A stretch of 64,000 nt of DNA, taken from contig ONBB01000001.1 of NCBI GenBank assembly GCA_900315935.1, forward strand, positions 124,001-188,000, written 5' to 3'. Below are positions 17,842 through 25,143 of this stretch, in pieces. Source of the stretch: an uncultured Bacteroidales bacterium (GTDB lineage: Bacteria > Bacteroidota > Bacteroidia > Bacteroidales > P3). The position numbers and the translations under genes were made by a program. The number at the start of each line of letters is the position of its first letter. Position 1 is the stretch's first letter. The notes under the pieces are model-generated. The model searched no databases. It was given only the letters and a program-made list of their open reading frames with translations, and was not told the origin of the DNA.

Positions 17842-17873
17842 TTTGGTGGATTGGAAAAAAGTGCGTATATTTG
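17842..17873 (+). promoter_or_regulatory. Promoter of the DRTGG / RsbW-like / hydrogenase-like operon
   Basis: TTTG (17842-17845), 20 bases, then TATATTTG (17866-17873). The expected transcription start leaves about 20 bases of leader before the ATG at 17903. Confidence 0.7.
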
Positions 17874-17902
17874 CACTTTCAAATCCTAACACAAACCCAT
17901 CT

Positions 17903-18244
17903 ATGACCCTCCAGAAAATAGTAGACACGCTGGGCGCCACCGTCGCCCTCGGGCAGGAGCGCCTCGACATGGAGGTGGAGCATGCCTTCGCCTCGGACCT
18001 GATGAGCGACGTGCTCACCCTCAAGGACACCCCCATCCTCGTTACCGGCCTGTGCAATGTGCAGACCATCCGCACCTGCGACATGGCCACCCTCGAGGTC
18101 ATTGTCTTTGTGCGTGGCAAGAAGCCCACCGAGGACATGATCGAGCTGGCCGAGGAAAACGACATGGTCCTCATCTGCTGCCCCTATTCGATGTTCAAAG
18201 CCTGCGGCCTGCTCTACCAGGCCGGCCTCAAACCCTTGTTCTAA
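17903..18244 (+). CDS. DRTGG-domain protein of the hydrogenase cluster
   Basis: A 113-residue cytoplasmic protein, essentially a single DRTGG-like domain (MTLQKIVDTLGATVALGQER through ICCPYSMFKACGLLYQAGL). The domain is named from a conserved motif in phosphotransacetylase and pyrophosphatase relatives and has no settled biochemical role; it often accompanies CBS domains in ligand sensing. Small stand-alone versions are found next to anti-sigma-like ATPases and [FeFe] hydrogenase-like proteins in anaerobes, and the same order is seen here. The start at 17903 is the first ATG after the promoter; the longer open frame extends back through non-coding DNA. Confidence 0.8.
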   Translation: MTLQKIVDTLGATVALGQERLDMEVEHAFASDLMSDVLTLKDTPILVTGLCNVQTIRTCDMATLEVIVFVRGKKPTEDMIELAEENDMVLICCPYSMFKACGLLYQAGLKPLF

Positions 18245-18332
18245 TGTTGAATTTCGAAAGTCGAATTCTGAATTCCGCCTGCCGTGGTTGTCAGGTTCAT
18301 AATTCAAAATTCATAATTCAAAATTGAAGAAA
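18245..18332. repeat. AT-rich inverted word array in the operon spacer
   Basis: The left part (TTGAATTTCGAAAGTCGAAT, TCTGAATTC) and the right part (ATAATTCAAAATTCATAATT, CAAAATTG) are made of related short words in opposite orientation, around a GC-rich centre. A foldback in the mRNA is possible. Confidence 0.55.
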
Positions 18333-18746
18333 ATGCACCAGGAATATACAGTAGTGGAGGGCGACTTTGTCAATGCCGGCAAAGCCTCCTCGTCGGTCAA
18401 GAAGACCCTCAAGCAGCTCAATGTCAACCCGCAGGTCATCAAGCGGGTGGTGGTGGCCCTGTACGAGGCCGAGGTGAACGCCATAGCCCATGCCTACGGC
18501 GGCACGGTGTCGGTCGACATCGACGCCGATAAGATACGCATGGTGGTGGCCGACAGCGGCCCCGGCATCCCCGACATCGCCCTCGCCATGCAGGAAGGCT
18601 ACTCCACGGCGCGCCCCGAGGTGCGCGACATGGGCTTCGGCGCCGGCATGGGTTTGCCCAATATGGAGAAGAATGTCGACAAACTCAACGTAACCTCCGA
18701 GGTCGGTGTCGGCACCACCGTCGAGATGGAAGTCAATTTCAGGTAA
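18333..18746 (+). CDS. RsbW-like anti-sigma-type histidine-kinase-fold ATPase
   Basis: A 137-residue GHKL ATPase domain without a sensor or dimerisation domain, as in RsbW and SpoIIAB serine kinases. The N-box is YEAEVNAIAHAYG, the G1 box is DSGPGIPD, and the lid/G2 region is GFGAGMGLPNM. Such proteins normally phosphorylate a STAS-domain antagonist or sequester a sigma factor. Neither is encoded nearby, so the partner is unknown. The convergent operon encodes a SpoIIE-type phosphatase that could oppose it. The ATG at 18333 is preferred; a TTG three codons earlier (giving MKKMHQ) is possible. Confidence 0.88.
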   Translation: MHQEYTVVEGDFVNAGKASSSVKKTLKQLNVNPQVIKRVVVALYEAEVNAIAHAYGGTVSVDIDADKIRMVVADSGPGIPDIALAMQEGYSTARPEVRDMGFGAGMGLPNMEKNVDKLNVTSEVGVGTTVEMEVNFR

Positions 18747-18752
18747 GAGTTA

Positions 18753-18842
18753 TGAGTTAAGAGTTATGAGTTGGCAGGCGCATTGTCCGACTCATAACTC
18801 TCAACCCATAACCCATAGCTCTTAATTCTTAACTCATAACTG
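18753..18842. repeat. Inverted array of TTATGAG / CTCATAA words
   Basis: The left arm (GAGTTATGAGTTAAGAGTTA) and right arm (CTCATAACTCTCAACCCATA, then CTTAACTCATAACTG) are complementary in sense and flank a GC-rich loop. It occupies nearly the whole spacer between the RsbW-like and hydrogenase-like genes. Confidence 0.7.
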
Positions 18843-18847
18843 AATTT

Positions 18848-20209
18848 ATGTTTTACCACGCCCTACAGATAGACGACCCGCGCTGCATCGGATGCTCCCG
18901 TTGCATGAAGGTCTGCCCCACCGAGGCCATCCGCATCCATGGCGGCAAAGCCTCCATCCAGGAGCACCGCTGCATCGACTGCGGCAAGTGTTACGAGGTC
19001 TGTCCCGCCCAGGCTATCGCCATCAAGGACGACGACTTCGAGGCTTTCCGCCAGTACCCCCACTCGGTGGCGCTCCTGCCGGCCGTCTTCATGGGGCAGT
19101 TCCCCGACGACATCAGCGTCTCGCGCGTCTATGCCACCCTCCAGGAACTGGGCTTTGCCCACGTCATGGAGGTGGAGAGCGCTGCCATGATCTACAAGGA
19201 TGCCAAGGAGCGCTACGCCCGCGAGAACGCGGACAAGATGCCGTTCATCTCTTCATTCTGCCCCGCCATCGTGCGCCTGATCCAGATCAAGTACCCCTCG
19301 CTGGCCGAGAATGTGATGCCCGTCAAGGTGCCGCTCGACCTCAGCGCCATGTACGCCATCGCGGAGCTCACCTCCCGCGGCATACCGCGTGAGGAGATAG
19401 GTCTCTTCTACATCACCCCCTGCGCCGCCAAGATCGCCGCCGTCAAGGCACCCGTCGGCGAGGAGAAGAGCCTCATCGACGGCGTGATAAACATGAACCT
19501 GCTGTACAACAGGGTATACAAAAAGATAAAGGAACTGGGCAAGAACCACCAGTACAAGCCCCAGAACCGCCAGCGCCTCTCGGCCGATGCCATCCTCTCC
19601 ACCCTCACCAACGGCGAACGGCGCATCTGCACCGCCAAGCGCTCCTACGCCATCGACGGCATCGAAAATGTGATGGACTTCCTCGACAAGCTGGAGAACG
19701 ACGAGGTGGAGGGCGTGGAGTTCCTCGAACTGCGTGCCTGCGACCAGTCGTGCGCCGGCGCACTGCTCTCGTGCGACAACCGCTTCCTCTGCGGCGAGCG
19801 CATGTACACCCGTGCCCGCAAGGCCGCCGAGCGCGAGCGCAACGGAGAGATGCCGCGCGACCGCGAGATGGACAAGTACAAGGACTACCTCATCGACCAT
19901 GCCGTGCTCGACGAGGTGCAGCCCCGCTCCATGATGGTGCTCGACCCCGACATATCGAAGGCCCTCGAGAAGATGGAGCGCATCGAGCGCATGAAGGAGC
20001 ACCTGCCGCAGATAGACTGTGGCGTGTGCGGCGCACCCACCTGCGAGGCTTTCGCCACCGATGTGGTCTGCGGCCAGGCCGACCTGCACCGCTGTGTCTT
20101 CTACCGCCTCCACCTTGAGCAGGCCGGCAAGATGACCCTCTCCGAGGGCCGCTCCAATATGTATGCCGTATGGGGCGACGACCGCATCAGCGGCGAGATA
20201 GAGGTGTAG
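18848..20209 (+). CDS. Divergent [FeFe] hydrogenase-like Fe-S protein (group D-like)
   Basis: A 453-residue protein. Two [4Fe-4S] ferredoxin motifs lie at the N-terminus (CIGCSRCMKVCP, CIDCGKCYEVCP). A hydrogenase large-subunit-like domain (residues about 70-310) follows, then a C-terminal four-Cys motif (CGVCGAPTCEAFATDVVC). The three H-cluster loops are altered. L1 is ISSFCPAIV, with Phe at the proton-transfer Cys of catalytic enzymes. L2 is ITPCAAKIAAVK. L3 is RACDQSCAGALLSC, in place of ACxGGCxxGG. This matches my recollection of group D. Whether it binds an H-cluster is unclear; an Fe-S regulatory or electron-transfer role is as likely. It is the last gene of the plus-strand operon. Confidence 0.82.
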   Translation: MFYHALQIDDPRCIGCSRCMKVCPTEAIRIHGGKASIQEHRCIDCGKCYEVCPAQAIAIKDDDFEAFRQYPHSVALLPAVFMGQFPDDISVSRVYATLQELGFAHVMEVESAAMIYKDAKERYARENADKMPFISSFCPAIVRLIQIKYPSLAENVMPVKVPLDLSAMYAIAELTSRGIPREEIGLFYITPCAAKIAAVKAPVGEEKSLIDGVINMNLLYNRVYKKIKELGKNHQYKPQNRQRLSADAILSTLTNGERRICTAKRSYAIDGIENVMDFLDKLENDEVEGVEFLELRACDQSCAGALLSCDNRFLCGERMYTRARKAAERERNGEMPRDREMDKYKDYLIDHAVLDEVQPRSMMVLDPDISKALEKMERIERMKEHLPQIDCGVCGAPTCEAFATDVVCGQADLHRCVFYRLHLEQAGKMTLSEGRSNMYAVWGDDRISGEIEV

Positions 20210-20217
20210 AAAACAAA

Positions 20218-20241
20218 GCGGGCTGCCAATCGGCAGCCCGC
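20218..20241. terminator. Bidirectional hairpin between the convergent hydrogenase operons
   Basis: GCGGGCTGCC and GGCAGCCCGC pair perfectly around AATC. On the minus strand it is followed by TTTGTTTTCT, on the plus strand by TTGCGATT. It lies 8 bases after one stop codon and 8 bases from the other. Confidence 0.85.
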
Positions 20242-20248
20242 TTGCGAT

Positions 20249-21697
20249 TCATTCGGTCATTGTCATTTGGTAGAGCCGGACGGAGCCGTCGATGGTCTTC
20301 TCCTTGGCTTCGTTGCCGTATTTGTCGACGTCGACGACGTTGCGCGGCGAGTGGGTGATGCAGAGGGGGCCGTTGAGGCAGCCGCCCTCGCACGCCATCC
20401 CCTCGAAGAAGTTCTCCTGGGCTTTGCCCAGCTTCAGGAGGGTCATCTTGGCGCGGCACTCGTCGAGGCCGTTCATGGCACAGGGCTTGATGCCTTCGAT
20501 TCCCAGCTGCTTCGCCACCTCGGCCACGCCTTGCGCCACACCGCCGCTCTTGGCGAAGATGCGGCCGTAGAAGGATGCGTTGTCGAGCTGTGTGTCTTCG
20601 CACTGGGTGGTGTCGATGCCGCGGGCGTCGACAAAGGCTTGCAGCTCCTCGAAGGACATGACGGAGTCGATGGCGCCGCCGGTCTTCTCGAGGGTGTACT
20701 CCATCTTCTTGGAGGCGCAGGGGCCGATGAAAACAACCTTGGCGGTGGGGTCGGAGTGCTTGATGAGGCGTGCGGTGGTAATCATAGGCGAGGGCGAGTG
20801 GGAGATGAGTCCGGCGACCTCGGGGAAGTTTTTCTCCACATAGGCGACGAAGGAGGGGCAGCATGAGGTGGTCATGACGCCTTTCTCCTGCCACTCGTGG
20901 GCCTCCTTCCAGAGGGTGATGTCGGCTCCGAGGGCGGCCTCGACCACTTGGTGGAAGCCGAGCCGGCGGATGGCGGTTACCACTTGCTCGATGCGTCCGA
21001 AGCGGCACTGGCTGACGATGGCCGGGGCGATGACGGCATAGACGCGGTAGCGCGTGTTGTTCTCCGACTCCTGCAGCATGCGTATGATGTCGAGCACGAG
21101 GCTTTTGTCGCTGATGGCTCCGAAGGGGCAGCGCAGTATGCAGGCGCCGCACTGGATGCATTTCTGGTTGTCGATGACGGCTTTGTCCTCATCGTTGATG
21201 GTGATGGCTTTGACCTTGCACGAGACGATGCAGGGGCGGTGCTGTGCGATGATGGCTCCGTAGGGGCATGCCTTGGTGCACTTGCCGCACTCTATGCACT
21301 TCTGCTTGTCGATCACAGCGTGGTGGCTCTCGATGGTGATGGCGTCCTTGGGGCAGACATCCTTGCAGGCATGCATGAGGCATCCGCGGCAGGCAGGGGT
21401 TACCATCATGCCGCTGGCGGGACATTCGTCGCATGCCTCGTAGAGCACCTCCACCACGTTGGGGTTCTCCTTGTTGCCACCCATGGCCAGGTGCACACGC
21501 TCCATGAGTACGGCGCGCTCCTTGTGCACGCAGCAGCGCATGTCGGGTTTGGGACCGGGGGCGATGGTGCGGGGGATGGTGTAGGCGTTGTCCAGTCCGC
21601 CCTCGTAGGCGCGACGGATGACCTCGCGCAGGACTTTGTATTTGATTAGTTGGACGTTGGAGTCGAAAAGATGTTTTGTTTCCATAATTTCAGTCAT
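20249..21697 (-). CDS. [FeFe] hydrogenase, group B-type, with ferredoxin domains
   Basis: A 482-residue protein. The N-terminal 90 residues include a Cys-rich segment (ACDECPASGMMVTPACRGC). Several ferredoxin motifs follow (CIECGKCTKACP, CIQCGACILRCP, CPKDAI), then the H-domain. All H-cluster cysteines are kept: L1 TTSCCPSFV, L2 FIGPCASKKMEY, L3 EGMACEGGCLNGP. The L3 ending GP rather than GGGQP is the group B pattern. It should be able to catalyse H2 turnover once matured, but no hydE, hydF or hydG lies in this window. The ATG at 21697 overlaps the phosphatase stop (ATGACTGA), so it is translationally coupled as the last gene of the minus-strand operon. Confidence 0.9.
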   Translation of the reverse strand: MTEIMETKHLFDSNVQLIKYKVLREVIRRAYEGGLDNAYTIPRTIAPGPKPDMRCCVHKERAVLMERVHLAMGGNKENPNVVEVLYEACDECPASGMMVTPACRGCLMHACKDVCPKDAITIESHHAVIDKQKCIECGKCTKACPYGAIIAQHRPCIVSCKVKAITINDEDKAVIDNQKCIQCGACILRCPFGAISDKSLVLDIIRMLQESENNTRYRVYAVIAPAIVSQCRFGRIEQVVTAIRRLGFHQVVEAALGADITLWKEAHEWQEKGVMTTSCCPSFVAYVEKNFPEVAGLISHSPSPMITTARLIKHSDPTAKVVFIGPCASKKMEYTLEKTGGAIDSVMSFEELQAFVDARGIDTTQCEDTQLDNASFYGRIFAKSGGVAQGVAEVAKQLGIEGIKPCAMNGLDECRAKMTLLKLGKAQENFFEGMACEGGCLNGPLCITHSPRNVVDVDKYGNEAKEKTIDGSVRLYQMTMTE

Positions 21698-22853
21698 AAT
21701 TAACGGTTACGGATTTGCCCATTCGGCGCAGGTTCTCGGCCAGGTGCTCGACGAGCTTGAGCTTCATGGTGATGTCTATTTCCAGTCCGGCATGGGCGGC
21801 GTTGACGTTCTGTCCGACGAAGAACACGACGTGTGTGGCTTCCTCGAAGATGATGTTGGCCAACAGCGACCCGCCGTCCTTTTTGACGTAGGTCTTGGGT
21901 GTGAGGTCTTTGACCGATACATACTTCTCCGACAGGGCCAGCAGGCGACGCATGGTGATGACCCCTTCGGTGGTGAGGTCGATGCCGTCGATGAAGCCGA
22001 TAGGCGGCACCTCCTTGTCGGGGAAGTCGAAGCTGGTCTTGAGCTGGCGGCCGAGGCAACGCGCCACCACCTGCGACGTGGTGCCGCCGCAGACGATGCG
22101 TTTGTCGGCACCCGTCATGAACTGCTGCACGTAGTGCTCGTCCTTATCCTTGTCGACTGGCGGGCCGACCATGATGTGCACCTCGCAGCGAGGGCGGATG
22201 CGTATGGCGGCCACGGTGGTGTCGTCGCCCGGCCGGTCGAGGTACAGGTCGTTGCAGGCCGAGGCCAGCAGACATGCGGCGGCGCGGGCCGACATGTGGG
22301 CGTCGATGTTCTGCTCGAGGTGTTCCATGATTTCCTTGCGCTGCCATCCGAAGTTGAGCATCTGTCCGATGCCGGCGTGGATGGTGCCGTCGCTCATGAC
22401 GAAGACCATGTCGCCAGCCTCGAGCTGCAGCTCGGTGTGGAAGACGCGCTTGCCACAGATTTCCATGGCGGTGCGGGGGAAATCCTGGGTGTGTCCGCGG
22501 TGGTACCAGATGGCCTCGGGGTTGTCGAACTCGAAGAGGTGCCCGTGGCCGAGGTTGTCCACATGGATGACCGAGAAGGTGGAATAGGCCACCTGGCGCT
22601 CGTGGCAGACGGGCAGGGTGGAGATGATGGTGCTGATGCACTCCTCCATGTCGGCGCCGCCGGAGACCATGGTGCAGAGGATCTTGGAGGTGAGGGTGGA
22701 GAGGATGTTGGCTTTGACACCGCTGCCCAGGCCGTCGGCCAGCACCACGGTGGTCCAGTCGCCCCGGACACTCATTTCGACGTTGTCGCCACAGAGTTCC
22801 TCGCCAAAGTGGTTGAGCGAGGTGTATCCGTATTCAACACAGAGTTCTTTCAT
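21690..22853 (-). CDS. SpoIIE-type PP2C serine phosphatase with extra C-terminal domain
   Basis: A 387-residue protein. The N-terminal half (residues about 15-220) is a SpoIIE/PPM phosphatase with metal-binding acidic motifs VVLADGLGSGVKA, VFVMSDGTIHAG and RPGDDTTVAAI. These enzymes remove phosphate from serine on STAS-type antagonists, opposing RsbW-like kinases such as the one encoded at 18333. The remaining 165 residues (from MVGPPVDKDKDE, including VCGGTTSQVVARCLG and IGFIDGIDLTTEGV) form a second domain I recognise only as a regular companion of hydrogenase-linked phosphatases. It follows the sensory hydrogenase by 10 bases. Confidence 0.88.
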   Translation of the reverse strand: MKELCVEYGYTSLNHFGEELCGDNVEMSVRGDWTTVVLADGLGSGVKANILSTLTSKILCTMVSGGADMEECISTIISTLPVCHERQVAYSTFSVIHVDNLGHGHLFEFDNPEAIWYHRGHTQDFPRTAMEICGKRVFHTELQLEAGDMVFVMSDGTIHAGIGQMLNFGWQRKEIMEHLEQNIDAHMSARAAACLLASACNDLYLDRPGDDTTVAAIRIRPRCEVHIMVGPPVDKDKDEHYVQQFMTGADKRIVCGGTTSQVVARCLGRQLKTSFDFPDKEVPPIGFIDGIDLTTEGVITMRRLLALSEKYVSVKDLTPKTYVKKDGGSLLANIIFEEATHVVFFVGQNVNAAHAGLEIDITMKLKLVEHLAENLRRMGKSVTVNYD

Positions 22854-22863
22854 GTCAGGTTCC

Positions 22864-24618
22864 TCATACTTTAGCGGTTTTCCAGTCGGAGGGGCGGCCG
22901 TCGTCGGTGAACTCCGACTGGCCGTCGGCCAGCATCTTCTTCAGGTTGAGCAGGGCTACTTTCGTTTCGGCGGTGGTCTCGCCAAGCAGCGAGGCTATCT
23001 CCTGCGCCACGCGCATCTGTTTCATGATGACCTGGTCGGTGGTGGCGATGGTCTCGAGTTTTACCTTCTTGAGTTTGGTGTCGTAGTTGACCTCGGCCGT
23101 GATGTCCTTCATCAGGCCGAAGAGGAGGTTCTGCTCTTCGAGGTAGTTGACGGTCAGCTCGATATAGTTGCCGGTGGTCTGTAGGCGCAGGCGTGGGTTG
23201 GAGGTGTTGCGGTGCTGGCTGTAGGCGTTGTAGAACTCGATGGGAGGGAAGAAGTCGCCGAGCGGACGCTTCTGGAAGTTGTCGGGCGAGCCGCCCATGC
23301 CGAGCATCTTCATGGCGGTGGCGTTGAGGTCGACGATGTTCATGTCGCCGTCGACCAGCAGCACGCCGTGCGGCGAGTTGCGTACAATCTCCACGGCCAG
23401 GCTCTCGGCGCGCTTGCGCATGTAGGGGAGGCACATCTCGATGTCGGCATAGCCGTTCACCACGGCCCATGCTTTCTCGCGGCAGGAAGAGTAGCCGCAG
23501 GAGCCGCAGTTGAGTTCGTCTTCGGGGCGGAACTTGCCGGTGCGGTGCAGGATGTCCTCGATTTCCTTCTCGGTGGCGGGACGGCTGTGGTTGCGCAGGC
23601 GGGGGTGCATGTATGAGAAGTCGACTTCCGGCGGCGTCGGCGGGGTGTGTGGCCGGGTGGCCAGCTCGCGCTCCACGTAGGCCAGCACGTCGCCCTCGGC
23701 CTTCAGCATGCCGCCGTTGTTGCCGATGCTGCAGGGGCCGTTGATGCACCCGTCGGGGCAGATGTTGATTTCGAGGAACACGTGGTCTAGATCTTCGATT
23801 TTTTCCAGGGCCTGCATGCAGCGGTCGATGCCGTCGATGGCCAGGTAGGTATACCCTTCGGGCAGGGCGTCGAACGAGCGTATGATGCCGCGCGTAACGG
23901 GGAATGCCTTGGCACGGTTGGCGGGCTGGGGCTTCTCCGTAACGGTGAGGTTGGATATGTTGGAGAGGTCTATCTCCTTCTCGGCCAGCAGTGTGCGTAG
24001 TTCCTCGAAGGTGAGCACGGCGTCGATGAGGTGGCTCTCGGCGCCTTCGCGTTTCTTGGCGATGCAGGGGCCGATGAAGACCACCTTGGCGTCGGGATGC
24101 TCGTGCCGTATCATCTTGGCATGGGCCACCATGGGCGAATCGACCGGGGCCAGGTAGGGCAGGGCTTTGGGGAAGTATTTCTGTATCAGGTTGCAGGCTG
24201 CCGGGCAGGCCGAGGTGATGAAGTTGCGCATCTCGCCCTTGGCGAGCACCGCTTTGTAGGCTTCTACCACCGCCTGGGCTCCCACGGCCGTCTCCTCGGC
24301 ATCGGCGAATCCCAGCTTGGCCAGCGCGATGCGCAGGGCGCCGAAGTCTTTTTGCCCGAGGCTCGAAATGAAGGCCGGTGCCACGGTGGCGAAGATTTTC
24401 TGCCCGCTGGCCAGCAGGTCGCGCACCACGGGCACCTCGCTGTGCACTATTTTGGCCTCCTGCGGGCATACATGGGTGCAGTGGCCGCAGAGGATGCAGC
24501 GTTCTTCTATGATTTTGGCCTGGTGCTCTTTGACATCGATGGCCTTGACGGGGCATTCGCGAAGGCAGCGGTAGCAGTCCTTGCACTGCACTTTCTTGAA
24601 TTCTAGGAAGTCGGACAT
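22864..24618 (-). CDS. Sensory [FeFe] hydrogenase, group C (HydS-like), with PAS domain
   Basis: A 584-residue protein. Order of domains: two [4Fe-4S] ferredoxin motifs (CKDCYRCLRECP, CILCGHCTHVCP), an H-cluster domain (about 70-330), a four-Cys motif (CGSCGYSSC) and a PAS domain (about 405-510, NSPHGVLLVDGDMNIVDLNA). L1 is ITSACPAAC, with Ala at the proton-transfer Cys. L2 is FIGPCIAKKREG and L3 is NICPDGCINGPC. The Cys-to-Ala change and the PAS domain are features of group C, proposed H2 or redox sensors with very low activity. About 75 helical residues follow the PAS domain. The neighbouring phosphatase gene is the obvious output candidate. Confidence 0.9.
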   Translation of the reverse strand: MSDFLEFKKVQCKDCYRCLRECPVKAIDVKEHQAKIIEERCILCGHCTHVCPQEAKIVHSEVPVVRDLLASGQKIFATVAPAFISSLGQKDFGALRIALAKLGFADAEETAVGAQAVVEAYKAVLAKGEMRNFITSACPAACNLIQKYFPKALPYLAPVDSPMVAHAKMIRHEHPDAKVVFIGPCIAKKREGAESHLIDAVLTFEELRTLLAEKEIDLSNISNLTVTEKPQPANRAKAFPVTRGIIRSFDALPEGYTYLAIDGIDRCMQALEKIEDLDHVFLEINICPDGCINGPCSIGNNGGMLKAEGDVLAYVERELATRPHTPPTPPEVDFSYMHPRLRNHSRPATEKEIEDILHRTGKFRPEDELNCGSCGYSSCREKAWAVVNGYADIEMCLPYMRKRAESLAVEIVRNSPHGVLLVDGDMNIVDLNATAMKMLGMGGSPDNFQKRPLGDFFPPIEFYNAYSQHRNTSNPRLRLQTTGNYIELTVNYLEEQNLLFGLMKDITAEVNYDTKLKKVKLETIATTDQVIMKQMRVAQEIASLLGETTAETKVALLNLKKMLADGQSEFTDDGRPSDWKTAKV

Positions 24619-24620
24619 GG

Positions 24621-24878
24621 CTATTTATCAATTAATGGATACACTTGCGAGGCGAAGATTTCCTCGGCGTTGTCGGCGTTGACGTTGTGGAGCATGAGGG
24701 TGTCGGGATTCTCGCATACCACCGTTACCCCCTGGGCGCAGTGCCCGAGGCAGAAGCTGGCCTGGAGGTCGACCAAATCCTCCACATCATATTTTTTCAG
24801 TATCTCTTTGAAGGCTTCTATCACGTTGTACGAGCCTTTCAAGTGGCACGAACTGCCAACACAAACTTTGATTGTCAT
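24621..24878 (-). CDS. Small thioredoxin-like [2Fe-2S] ferredoxin
   Basis: An 85-residue protein with the thioredoxin-like [2Fe-2S] fold found in NuoE and in the N-terminal part of HndC. The ligands are the Cys pair in VCVGSSCHLKGS and the pair in SFCLGHCAQGV. It probably carries electrons between the hydrogenase modules of this operon. It is the first gene, ends 2 bases before the sensory hydrogenase and has its own promoter. Confidence 0.88.
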   Translation of the reverse strand: MTIKVCVGSSCHLKGSYNVIEAFKEILKKYDVEDLVDLQASFCLGHCAQGVTVVCENPDTLMLHNVNADNAEEIFASQVYPLIDK

Positions 24879-24968
24879 CTTTTCTGTATTTTTTGGATTA
24901 ATTTATATTCGCTTTAAGGTATTGTCTTTCTATTGATTATCGAGATAGGCAATACGTTTTTATCGATG

Positions 24969-25000
24969 CAAATATACATGTATTTTGCATACTGACCAAA
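24969..25000 (-). promoter_or_regulatory. Promoter of the minus-strand hydrogenase operon
   Basis: On the minus strand TTTG (25000-24997), 20 bases, TATATTTG (24976-24969). The leader to the ATG at 24878 is about 85 bases and AT-rich. The two convergent hydrogenase operons therefore both carry close-to-consensus promoters. Confidence 0.7.
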
Positions 25001-25073
25001 TTTTTTTTACTATTTTTTTTGAGGATATTTCTTTTGGGAAATGGGTGATTTCACACCCTCGCAGAAGTTAATG

Positions 25074-25143
25074 TACCATAAGCTTCCATATCCTTCCAGT
25101 GCCTTTGTATTCCCCTACCGTTCCCCTACCATTCCCCTAGAGG
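25074..25143. repeat. Dispersed 11-nt-period element, copy B
   Basis: Reads TACCATAAGCTTCCATATCC, then TTCCAGTGCCTTTGTA, then three 11-base cells of the type TTCCCCTACCN ending CTAGAG. Read on the minus strand, its CTAG supplies the TAG stop of the helicase gene. Confidence 0.9.

Larger units (their letters stand above)
17267..17902. other. 636-base gap with no gene recognised
   Basis: Between the LD-carboxypeptidase and the DRTGG gene. Open frames here have no family resemblance and unbalanced composition. The first 370 bases show nothing I can name. The right half holds a two-copy element (17670-17778) and a strong promoter. Confidence 0.6.

Noticed and set aside
22871-24631. A 586-codon frame overlapping the sensory hydrogenase on the same strand.
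   Set aside because: It is the shifted frame of the hydrogenase gene. The product is Arg/Pro-rich and lacks the Cys motifs seen in the true frame.
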